The notes beneath the pieces are model-generated. The model saw nothing but the letters and a program-made list of their open reading frames with translations. It was not told where the DNA came from and made no database searches. A stretch of DNA of 13,107 nucleotides from Actinomycetota bacterium (GTDB taxonomy: Bacteria > Actinomycetota > Actinomycetes > Nanopelagicales > Nanopelagicaceae), in contig RFMK01000054.1 of NCBI GenBank assembly GCA_009927705.1, positions 1-13,107 on the forward strand, in the 5' to 3' direction. The position numbers and the translations under genes are program-made. Shown here piece after piece: positions 1-6,582 of the stretch; within the stretch, counting starts at the first letter, position 1, and each line of letters starts with the position of its first letter.

Positions 1-630
1 AATCCATGCGGTGCGCCGCAAGTCTGTCAGGCAGTAGTAAATTCAATTGAAATTGGCTTGATCTCCACAATCATCGCAACGATTCTCGGAACGATGATCG
101 CTTTTGCTATCGGCCGTCATCGATTCCGTGGACGTTCTTCAACCAACTTGCTCATCTTCCTCCCCATGGCAACGCCAGAAGTCGTATTGGGTGCATCACT
201 ACTTGCCATGTTCTTGAATCTCCGCATCAACCCAGGATTCTGGACCATCGTCATTGCGCATGTGATGTTCTGTATTTCATTCGTGGTCGTGACGGTAAAA
301 GCTCGTATCGCTTCTCTTGACCCGCGACTTGAGCAGGCAGCTATGGATCTCTATGCCAATGAGCGAGAAACATTCCGTCACGTAACTCTTCCTTTGGTTA
401 TGCCTGGTATCGCCGGAGCCGCACTTCTCGCATTCTCGCTCTCATTTGATGACTTCATCATCACCAACTTCAATTCCGGCACCGTCTCGACCTTTCCGAA
501 GTTTGTTTATGTTTCAGCTGCACGTGGTATTCCTGCTGAAGCGAACGTCATCGGAAGCTCAATGTTCTTCATCGCCCTCATCATCGTTATTGTTGGGCAA
601 GTCGTTAGCCGTCAGAGAAAGAAGTCATGA
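1..630 (+). CDS. potC: ABC transporter permease, PotC-type (5' end outside window)
   Basis: Inner-membrane permease subunit of a binding-protein-dependent ABC importer, most like the PotC/YdcV branch that takes up spermidine or putrescine. The frame is open from base 1, so the TTG at 58 is internal and about 60-70 N-terminal residues probably lie upstream of the window. Hydrophobic segments alternate with short loops. The cytoplasmic EAA loop that contacts the ATPase is clear around 385-425: EQAAMDLYANERETF followed by VTLPLVMPGI. The next segment, LSFDDFIITNF, is typical of polyamine-type permeases. The stop codon overlaps an ATG (ATGA, 627-630) that begins a speB-like frame, which suggests an ancestral potC-speB operon with coupled translation. 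Substrate is inferred from family resemblance and from the neighbouring agmatinase and GABA aminotransferase; other polyamine-like substrates are possible. Confidence 0.88.
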   Translation, partial: NPCGAPQVCQAVVNSIEIGLISTIIATILGTMIAFAIGRHRFRGRSSTNLLIFLPMATPEVVLGASLLAMFLNLRINPGFWTIVIAHVMFCISFVVVTVKARIASLDPRLEQAAMDLYANERETFRHVTLPLVMPGIAGAALLAFSLSFDDFIITNFNSGTVSTFPKFVYVSAARGIPAEANVIGSSMFFIALIIVIVGQVVSRQRKKS

Positions 631-686
631 CCATCATCGGAAATATGTATGGCCCGAATTTTACCTTCCTTTTGGGCAACTTGTGA
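627..686 (+). pseudogene. stranded speB 5' end (copy a), 19 codons
   Basis: This frame begins in the ATGA overlap with the permease gene and reads MTIIGNMYGPNFTFLLGNL before TGA. Its first 15 codons match the complete speB start at 3050 in 41 of 45 bases, including an uninterrupted 21-bp identity (635-655 against 3058-3078). Three of the four differences fall at third codon positions. Homology fades after about 674. It looks like the original operon-coupled beginning of speB, cut off from its body by the inserted region downstream. It could instead be a recombination-site duplicate that never belonged to a full gene here. Confidence 0.8.
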
Positions 687-688
687 AT

Positions 689-694
689 TACGCT
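689..694 (+). promoter_or_regulatory. candidate -10 box (TACGCT) for the metalloprotease gene
   Basis: A TANNNT hexamer ends 7 nt before the ATG at 702, so transcription would begin at or next to the start codon and give a leaderless mRNA. No Shine-Dalgarno sequence precedes the ATG. A -35 element is not convincing; TTCCTT at 666-671 has 17-bp spacing but is a weak match. Confidence 0.45.
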
Positions 695-701
695 CTTTGA
701 C

Positions 702-2867
702 ATGAGGAAGCTTGTTTGCACACTAATAATGGTTTTCTGTATGAGCTCTCTTCCTGCTCTTGCAGTTCCAACTCCTAAAGTTGGCTCATCATGTCCTAAG
801 TTGGGATTGACCACAAAGAGCTTAACTTGCAAAAAAGTTAAGGGAAAGCTAACTTGGATAAGTTCTCCAAGGCAAGATCAGATTAGCCTCAATCTTCCAA
901 ATAATTGGTACATGAGCCAAGGAATTTTGAATATTTTACCTACCACAAAGTCCGGTAAGTCAGTCAAAGTTTCTAGCGATACAACACTAATATGTAGTGT
1001 TTCAGGCTTATCGATAAGCCCAATTTCTCCCGGCCGTTGTAACTTACGAGGTGAGACTTCCGCTGACAAGAGTTTTCAGTCTAAAACACAGTTTTTCTCC
1101 CTAGACATTAGAGATTCAAACGACTTTGAAAATAGCATTGCAAGTCAATATTTTTTTGATGAAGCTGGACCTGAATTAGTCGAGTTATCGACTGCGGGTT
1201 TGCCTATTGAATATAGGGCAAATACCCCAACTATCTGCAAAGTCAATGGAATAAAAATTGAATTTTTTGCACCAGGCAATTGTGCGATCTCTGGGATTCA
1301 GAGAGGAAGTGCTTTTATAGATCAATCGGCAGTTAAAGAAATAAATTTAAAGGTGATGAGAAAAAATTTCATTTCGTTTGTACCGGCTGAGTCAATTAAC
1401 CTATCAGTCAAAACGTATCAATTAGACGCAATTGCATCATCTGGACTTAAAGTTTATTACACTTCGTATTCTCCTGAAGTGTGTACGATTTCGGAAAATG
1501 TTTTGACTTTGTTTAAACACGGATACTGCAGTGTAGAAGTTAGTCAACCGGGGGATATCTACACTGTCCAAGCTACTGCGAAAACTAGTCGCATAAAGAT
1601 AATGAGAGAAAATGTCATAACCATGATACTCCCCTCAAGTACCGCGCTAAAATTAAAGAGCTTACAACTGACAGGAGTCTCCTCCTCTGGCTTACCAGTA
1701 ACTTATAAGTCTTTGACCCCTACCTCTTGTATTATCACTAATGGCTTATTGTCACTTCAATCAATCGGCACTTGCACCATAGTTGCATCACAGCTTGGTG
1801 ATGAGTTTACTCTTCCAGCTCAAGATTTATCAACTAGTATTTTAATTTCGAATGACAGGGTACTTGCGGACCAACCTGACTTTCTTACCGGATATCAAAT
1901 AAAAGCAATTTACGTTGTACCTAGCGATGGAACAGATCGAGGGTATGACACAAATGGATATATCACTTCAATGCTAAAAGAGGGAAACGCTTTCCTAAAG
2001 TCAAGTATTGGATTGGAATATCAAATTGATTCGGCCGGAAGTGACTTCGACATTCAATACTTTAAGAGTTCTTACTCCACTTCATATTTCTTGTCGGGTG
2101 AAGATTTAGCCAATGATTTAGCTAGAGAGATGAAATTGTATGAAAATGCAACATTAGATAGAAAAAATTATATTTTTTTTATTGATGTGCCTAGTCTTAA
2201 GAACAATAAAGCTTGTGGCTATGCTGGAATGCCAGGTTTACTATCTGTGTATGCCGTTGGCCCCACAAACTCTGGATCAAGCACTTGCGTGGGGAAAAGT
2301 CTAAATTTTGAGAATTATGCGAGTAAGGGCTGGGTACATGAAAGTTTACATAATCTAGGAGTTGACCACACTATTAATGATAGTTGCGACTTAATGCGAG
2401 GAAGTGGAGATTGTAACTCCGTATGGACGATGGATAAGGATAGGAATAAGTATGTAGGTTCTGCGACTCAAGGAGTCAATATTCTCACTTTAAGAGTTTG
2501 GAAAGGTTACACATCAGATCAAAATTTGCGTGCATCTTGCAGTATCCAATACGCGTGGATAGCTAGAAACGATGGATTGCGATATGCACTATGCCCTACC
2601 GGAAGTCAATTCATAGGTGCTTTAACTTATTGCTGGGATGGAATTAGTCGGGTTGAACTTCAAGTTTGGAGAAATAATGGTTGGGAGTCGTTGGGTGAGG
2701 GTAATCATCACAGTGAGCCTTGGGGAAAATTTGTGAATTGGAAATGTAGTAGCGGATACACCGCACCGTGGAAGGAAGTGACGGTTACCTCTCCCGGTCT
2801 TCAAAAGTATCGCTGGATGATTAATAACCGTGAGGGAGAAGTGTTGAACATTATCTGGCAGAGGTAG
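702..2867 (+). CDS. secreted multidomain metzincin-like zinc protease with four Ig-like repeats
   Basis: Predicted exported protein of 721 aa. Residues 1-21 form a signal peptide (MRK, then a hydrophobic core ending ALA). Residues 28-52 carry a small Cys-pair motif (C31, C43, then GKLTW), a pattern I associate with secreted actinobacterial proteins. Four Ig-like units follow, with cysteine pairs C98/C113, C179/C194, C261/C276 and C343/C358. A protease domain spans about 395-600. It has HESLHNLGVDH at 546-556, matching the metzincin zinc site HExxHxxGxxH, and a candidate Met-turn methionine in CDLMRG at 565. The C-terminus (about 605-721) is a further domain with C613, C631, C644 and C682. No LPxTG anchor or C-terminal membrane segment is seen, so it is probably released. 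The gene is visibly richer in A/T than its neighbours and sits between speB 5'-end duplicates, which suggests acquisition. The peptidase class follows from the motif; the target is unknown and the subfamily was not identified. Confidence 0.82.
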   Translation: MRKLVCTLIMVFCMSSLPALAVPTPKVGSSCPKLGLTTKSLTCKKVKGKLTWISSPRQDQISLNLPNNWYMSQGILNILPTTKSGKSVKVSSDTTLICSVSGLSISPISPGRCNLRGETSADKSFQSKTQFFSLDIRDSNDFENSIASQYFFDEAGPELVELSTAGLPIEYRANTPTICKVNGIKIEFFAPGNCAISGIQRGSAFIDQSAVKEINLKVMRKNFISFVPAESINLSVKTYQLDAIASSGLKVYYTSYSPEVCTISENVLTLFKHGYCSVEVSQPGDIYTVQATAKTSRIKIMRENVITMILPSSTALKLKSLQLTGVSSSGLPVTYKSLTPTSCIITNGLLSLQSIGTCTIVASQLGDEFTLPAQDLSTSILISNDRVLADQPDFLTGYQIKAIYVVPSDGTDRGYDTNGYITSMLKEGNAFLKSSIGLEYQIDSAGSDFDIQYFKSSYSTSYFLSGEDLANDLAREMKLYENATLDRKNYIFFIDVPSLKNNKACGYAGMPGLLSVYAVGPTNSGSSTCVGKSLNFENYASKGWVHESLHNLGVDHTINDSCDLMRGSGDCNSVWTMDKDRNKYVGSATQGVNILTLRVWKGYTSDQNLRASCSIQYAWIARNDGLRYALCPTGSQFIGALTYCWDGISRVELQVWRNNGWESLGEGNHHSEPWGKFVNWKCSSGYTAPWKEVTVTSPGLQKYRWMINNREGEVLNIIWQR

Positions 2868-2880
2868 TTAAAAGTTTAGA

Positions 2881-2937
2881 AAAGTTATAAGAGGTGAGAA
2901 TTTCATAGATTTTAAGTTATCACTTTATAGAGTTTTC
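2881..2937. repeat. imperfect inverted repeat downstream of the protease gene
   Basis: An 18-base arm at 2881-2898 (AAAAGTTATAAGAGGTGA) pairs imperfectly, with two or three gaps or mismatches, with 2921-2937 (TCACTTTATAGAGTTTT) across a loop of about 22 bases. It sits between the protease stop codon and the decayed speB fragment. It could be a weak transcription terminator or a recombinase-binding site at the island's edge. The pairing is AT-rich and could be chance. Confidence 0.35.
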
Positions 2938-2947
2938 AAAACCAAGT

Positions 2948-3001
2948 GGAAATGCGAACATCCCGAATTTTATCTTTAGCCAAATTCCTGCCTGCGATCT
3001 A
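2948..3001 (+). pseudogene. diverged speB 5' fragment (copy b)
   Basis: In the same codon register as the speB start, this stretch reads GNANIPNFIFSQIPACDL against GNMYGPNFTFLGIPACDL in the complete gene. About 36 of 54 bases match. Several conserved residues use different synonymous codons (P, A, C), which suggests that the copy came from a protein-coding speB of another lineage rather than from a recent local duplication. The codon at the start position is TTC (2936-2938), so it has no initiation codon. After CTA at 3001 the resemblance ends. The frame runs on, uninterrupted and in phase, into the true speB ATG. Confidence 0.7.
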
Positions 3002-3037
3002 AAAAGACTTTTTCTTCCGTTATTCGATTCATACATA

Positions 3038-3043
3038 TATACT
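3038..3043 (+). promoter_or_regulatory. candidate -10 box (TATACT) for leaderless speB mRNA
   Basis: TATACT ends 6 nt before the speB ATG at 3050, in an AT-rich stretch with no Shine-Dalgarno sequence. This is the spacing expected if the A of the ATG is the first transcribed base. The -35 region is weak (TTCCGT at 3015-3020 with 17-bp spacing). The promoter would let speB be expressed independently of the upstream transporter operon. Confidence 0.55.
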
Positions 3044-3049
3044 TGTTCC

Positions 3050-4048
3050 ATGACCAACATCGGAAATATGTATGGCCCTAATTTTACGTTTCTTGGGATT
3101 CCCGCGTGTGATCTAGATAAACCAGAAACATACAAAGGTGCAGATATCATCATTGTTGGCGCGCCAATTGATAGCGGCACGTCTCATCGCTCCGGTGCAA
3201 AATTCGGCCCTCAAGCAATTCGTATGGGGGATTACTTGCCACATGATGGCGAACGCCCACATCTAGCGTTGCGTATTGATGGCTTGAAGGATCTCAAAGT
3301 TTTTGATGCCGGGGATCTTTTAATGCCTCCTGGAGATCTTGTTGATTCACTAGAGGTTTTGAAAGCGGCAACGGAGAAGATCTCTCGCGCTGGAGCGATT
3401 GCTGTTGTGCTGGGTGGCGATCACTCCATTGCATCGGCGGATGTTGCGGGTATTGCGGAGCATCGCGGCAAAGGCAAGATCTCTATGGTGCATTTTGATG
3501 CACATGCCGATACTGGAGATTTGCAGTTTGGAGCACTTGTTGGTCACGGAACTCCAATGCGCAGATTGATTGAAAATGGATATGTTCGCGGTGATCGCTT
3601 CTTGCAACTCGGGCTTCGTGGTTATTGGCCCGATGATGCGACCCTTAATTGGATGCGCGATCAAGGTATGCGTTCTTATGAGATGACCGAGATTCACCAT
3701 CGTGGTTTAAAAGCTGTCCTTGATGAATCTTTTGCCACTCTCACCGATGGAGGCGATGGAGTGTTCCTATCCGTTGATATCGATGTTGTTGATCCTGGAA
3801 TGGCGCCTGGAACTGGAACGCCAGAACCTGGTGGCATGACGTCACGTGAATTGTTAGAAGCAGTCCGGCGTATTTGTTTAGAACTCCCCGTGGTGGGAAT
3901 TGATGTGGTCGAAGTTTCTCCACCGTTTGATACAGCAGATATCACGGCAATTCTTGCTAACCGCGTTGTACTCGAAGCAATTAGCGCGATTGCAAAACGT
4001 CGCTCGGGAACGAAGTATTCTCCGACGCAGAACTTGCTAGATCGTTAA
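3050..4048 (+). CDS. speB: agmatinase / ureohydrolase family protein
   Basis: Cytosolic dimanganese ureohydrolase of 332 aa, the usual length. The family hydrolyses a guanidino compound to urea plus an amine; agmatinase makes putrescine. Metal ligands are visible in order: GGDHS at 122-126 (H125), DAHAD at 150-154 (D150, H152, D154) and SVDIDVVDP at 241-249 (D243, D245). GHGTP (165-169) and VEVSPPFDTADITA (287-300) are agmatinase-like. The start at 3050 is supported by the -10 box at 3038-3043 and by the duplicated start in copy a. Neighbours are a polyamine-type permease upstream and gabT downstream, facing it. Because gabT acts on 4-aminobutyrate, guanidinobutyrase, which yields GABA directly, is a real alternative to agmatinase. 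Its stop codon overlaps that of gabT in a shared TTAA. Its 5' end is present three times in the region. Confidence 0.9.
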   Translation: MTNIGNMYGPNFTFLGIPACDLDKPETYKGADIIIVGAPIDSGTSHRSGAKFGPQAIRMGDYLPHDGERPHLALRIDGLKDLKVFDAGDLLMPPGDLVDSLEVLKAATEKISRAGAIAVVLGGDHSIASADVAGIAEHRGKGKISMVHFDAHADTGDLQFGALVGHGTPMRRLIENGYVRGDRFLQLGLRGYWPDDATLNWMRDQGMRSYEMTEIHHRGLKAVLDESFATLTDGGDGVFLSVDIDVVDPGMAPGTGTPEPGGMTSRELLEAVRRICLELPVVGIDVVEVSPPFDTADITAILANRVVLEAISAIAKRRSGTKYSPTQNLLDR

Positions 4049-5385
4049 GCCTGGGCGAGGGATTCATCAAGGATTTCTAGAGCTTCCTTGAGAAGATGTT
4101 CTGGCATCACAAGCGGCGGAAGCAAACGAATTACATTTCCATAAGTTCCCGCAGAGAGAATCAAGACGCCCTTTTGTTGGCAGTACTTAATTGCTGAGGC
4201 AAGTGCCGCCGGATTTGGATCTTTCGAGCCTGGCACTACGAGCTCGATTGCTTGCATCGCTCCACGTCCGCGAACATCGCCGATGATTGGGTATTTCTTC
4301 TTCATTTCGTTGAGAGCTGCTGACATTAGCGAACCAAGTTCTTTAGCGCGATCTACTAATTTCTCTTCTTCGATCGTGGCGATTGCGCCCAATGCTGCAG
4401 CGCAAGCAATCGGGGAGCCGCCGTATGTTCCACCAAGACCGCTCATATGGATTGAGTCCATAACATCTGCGCGTCCAGTAACGCCTGCAAGTGGAAGGCC
4501 GCCAGCAATTCCTTTAGCGGTGGTGATTAAGTCAGGAACGATTCCTTCATCTTCGCAGGCAAACATCTGGCCAGTTCGCGCAAAACCAGTTTGCACTTCA
4601 TCCGCGACAAAGAGGATTCTATTGTCTTTGCAGAATTTAGCGAGCCCTGGAAGGAAACCTTTGCAGGGAACGATGAAGCCACCTTCACCCATGATTGGTT
4701 CAATCACCATGCACGCAACGTTATTTGCGCCAATCTCTTTTTCAATCTTGTGAATCACTGTTTCCAAAACGGAGTTCTCGCACGAGCTTGAGCAGGAATC
4801 ACAACGGAATGGATACGACATTGGCATCCGATAAACCTCGGGTGTAAAGGGTCCGAAGCCATCTTTGTATGGCATGTTCTTAGCGGTCATTGCCATGGTG
4901 AGATTTGTGCGTCCGTGGTAACCATGTTCGAAGACGACCACAGCTTGGCGATTTGTGAACTTACGAGCAATCTTCACAGCATTCTCAACGGCTTCAGCTC
5001 CGGAGTTGAAGAGCGCTGATTTCTTCTTATGTGTTCCTGGTGTCAAACGATTGAGAGCTTCACATACTTCGATGTAACCCATGTACGGAGCGATCATGAA
5101 ACATGTATGCGTGAATGCTTCGACTTGTGCTTGAACATTCTTTACAACGCGATTTGCTGAATTACCAACATTTACAACGGCAATTCCAGCGCCCATATCA
5201 ATAATCGAGTTTCCATCGACATCGACGATGACGCCTCCGCCTGCTTTTTCTACAACCACGGGGATTGCCATACCCAGTGCGGCAGAAACCGCCTCTGCCC
5301 GACGCTTAATCAATTCTTGGGACTTGGGACCTGGGATTGAAGTAACGAGTTTTCTCTCCTGGGGCAAATGTGGTCCGGATGTCAT
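4045..5385 (-). CDS. gabT: 4-aminobutyrate aminotransferase
   Basis: PLP-dependent class III aminotransferase of 446 aa, normal length. It moves the amino group of GABA to 2-oxoglutarate, giving succinate semialdehyde and glutamate. Visible signatures are FNSGAEAVENAVK (126-138, phosphate-binding region), HGYHGRT (154-160), IEPIMGEGG (228-236), ADEVQTGFARTG (261-272, with the cofactor-binding D262) and TTAKGIAGGLPL, in which K291 should form the Schiff base. GTYGGSP follows. A cysteine cluster, CDSCSSSC (195-202), sits in the middle of the chain and is unusual. The ATG at 5385 is supported by a leaderless-type -10 box 6 nt upstream. It is divergent from dxr (52 bp apart) and convergent with speB, with which it shares a stop-codon TTAA. 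With speB and the permease it forms a putrescine/GABA catabolic group. Related omega-aminotransferases, for example for putrescine or 5-aminovalerate, cannot be excluded. Confidence 0.92.
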   Translation of the reverse strand: MTSGPHLPQERKLVTSIPGPKSQELIKRRAEAVSAALGMAIPVVVEKAGGGVIVDVDGNSIIDMGAGIAVVNVGNSANRVVKNVQAQVEAFTHTCFMIAPYMGYIEVCEALNRLTPGTHKKKSALFNSGAEAVENAVKIARKFTNRQAVVVFEHGYHGRTNLTMAMTAKNMPYKDGFGPFTPEVYRMPMSYPFRCDSCSSSCENSVLETVIHKIEKEIGANNVACMVIEPIMGEGGFIVPCKGFLPGLAKFCKDNRILFVADEVQTGFARTGQMFACEDEGIVPDLITTAKGIAGGLPLAGVTGRADVMDSIHMSGLGGTYGGSPIACAAALGAIATIEEEKLVDRAKELGSLMSAALNEMKKKYPIIGDVRGRGAMQAIELVVPGSKDPNPAALASAIKYCQQKGVLILSAGTYGNVIRLLPPLVMPEHLLKEALEILDESLAQA

Positions 5386-5391
5386 GAGCGC

Positions 5392-5397
5392 ATTCTA
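5392..5397 (-). promoter_or_regulatory. candidate -10 box (TAGAAT) for gabT
   Basis: Read on the minus strand, TAGAAT ends 6 nt before the gabT ATG at 5385, with no ribosome-binding site between. This matches a leaderless promoter. It lies in the 52-bp divergent gap shared with dxr. Confidence 0.55.
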
Positions 5398-5437
5398 TCT
5401 TTCTTTGTATTGCACACATTTCTGAGAAGATGGGCTC

Positions 5438-6574
5438 ATGCGCGATATCGTCATCTTGGGTTCTACTGGCTCAATCGGGGTGCAGGCCTTGGAAGTTATC
5501 GCTGCCAATCCCACAAAGTTTCGCGTCGTTGGTTTGAGTGCCGGCGCCAATAATCTCGAGCGACTCACAGAACAAGTAAAGAAATTTGCGGTCCCCATTG
5601 TTGGGACAACAGGGGAGGGCTCTTCACTTCGCCAAGCACTTCCTGGGGTTGAAGTTATTGATGGACCTGATTCCTCTCGTCAGATAGCGGCACTTTCATG
5701 CGATGTGGTTCTCAATGGAATCACCGGCTCGATAGGGCTAGGGCCGACTTTGGCAGCACTCGAAGTTGGCAACACAGTTGCGCTCGCTAACAAAGAAACA
5801 CTGGTCGCTGGTGGCGATCTAGTAATGGCACATGGCCGCGATCGCATCATTCCAGTGGATTCAGAACATTCGGCGCTCTTCCAAGCGATGTTTGCTGGTA
5901 AAGGTAACGATGTTGAGAAGTTGATCCTTACCGCCAGCGGTGGGCCATTCAGAACTCGAGAAGATCTCTCGACTGTAAGTCTTGCTGATGCGCTCAATCA
6001 TCCAACCTGGTCCATGGGACCAGTTGTCACAATCAATTCGGCGACGTTGGTAAACAAAGGTCTCGAGATTATTGAAGCTCACTATCTATTCGGTATTCCT
6101 TACTCAAAGATTGAAGCAGTAATTCATCCACAATCGGTCGTACATTCGATGGTGGAATTCAAAGATGGTTCGACAGTTGCGCAGGCATCTCCACCAAATA
6201 TGAAAGGCCCTATTGCATATGCGATTGCATATCCAGATCGAGTGCCTCATGCGACGAACCCGATTGATTGGAAGAGTTCACATACCTGGACTTTCGAGCC
6301 GATTGATACAGAACGATTCCCCGCCGTAGAACTTGCGAAGCGATGCGGTGCACTCGGAGGAGCGGTTGCTGCGATGTATAACGCCGCAAATGAAGTAGCG
6401 GTATCGGCCTTTATGAAAGAGCAGATTCAATTCACAGCAATCGTGGATATCATCGAACAGACCGTTACGAGATTGGGCGGTCAAGCGATATCTGTGGTTC
6501 GTGACCTCGACGATGTCAGTGCCATTGAGAATGATGCGCGCCGCGTAGCGCACGAAGCGCTCGGGAAGAAATAG
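5438..6574 (+). CDS. dxr: 1-deoxy-D-xylulose 5-phosphate reductoisomerase
   Basis: Second enzyme of the MEP isoprenoid pathway. It rearranges and reduces 1-deoxyxylulose 5-phosphate to MEP using NADPH and a divalent metal. The chain is 378 aa, close to the usual length. GSTGSIG (8-14) is the NADPH-binding loop and ALANKETLV (115-123) follows. Metal ligands are D141 and E143 in PVDSEHSALFQ and E210 in NKGLE. TASGGPFR (165-172), HPTWSMG (188-194) and IHPQSVVHSMVEF are characteristic. The ATG at 5438 has GAGAAG at 5424-5429 as a possible weak ribosome-binding site and also GAAGAT ending 6 nt upstream as a poor -10 match, so its mode of initiation is unclear. It heads a plus-strand run with rip1/rseP 8 nt downstream and ispG beyond, a conserved actinobacterial order. 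Confidence 0.96.
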   Translation: MRDIVILGSTGSIGVQALEVIAANPTKFRVVGLSAGANNLERLTEQVKKFAVPIVGTTGEGSSLRQALPGVEVIDGPDSSRQIAALSCDVVLNGITGSIGLGPTLAALEVGNTVALANKETLVAGGDLVMAHGRDRIIPVDSEHSALFQAMFAGKGNDVEKLILTASGGPFRTREDLSTVSLADALNHPTWSMGPVVTINSATLVNKGLEIIEAHYLFGIPYSKIEAVIHPQSVVHSMVEFKDGSTVAQASPPNMKGPIAYAIAYPDRVPHATNPIDWKSSHTWTFEPIDTERFPAVELAKRCGALGGAVAAMYNAANEVAVSAFMKEQIQFTAIVDIIEQTVTRLGGQAISVVRDLDDVSAIENDARRVAHEALGKK

Positions 6575-6582
6575 GAGTTGTA

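Larger units (their letters stand above)
635..3078. mobile_element. putative cargo island flanked by speB 5'-end direct repeats
   Basis: A 21-bp perfect direct repeat (635-655 and 3058-3078) lies within longer near-identical speB beginnings and encloses about 2.4 kb. The enclosed segment holds one AT-rich secreted metalloprotease gene and a further, diverged speB 5' fragment near its right end. The arrangement resembles integrative elements that insert at a gene's 5' end and supply a replacement 5' end. No integrase, transposase or terminal inverted repeats are visible, so this is either a cargo-only element mobilised in trans, the scar of homologous or illegitimate recombination, or the remains of stacked insertions. 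The boundaries are inferred from the repeats only. Confidence 0.5.

Noticed and set aside
58..60. TTG as the start of the permease gene
   Set aside because: The frame is open to base 1 and the upstream residues (VVNSIEIGLIST) continue the usual permease sequence, so the gene is truncated by the window edge rather than starting here.
605..832. Minus-strand frame whose product resembles part of the minus-strand frame at 2920-3180
   Set aside because: The resemblance is only the reverse reading of the duplicated speB start; neither frame has other support as a gene.
4591..4791. Plus-strand frames inside gabT (also 4283-4753)
   Set aside because: Shadows opposite a strongly conserved coding gene, with no start signals or recognisable products.
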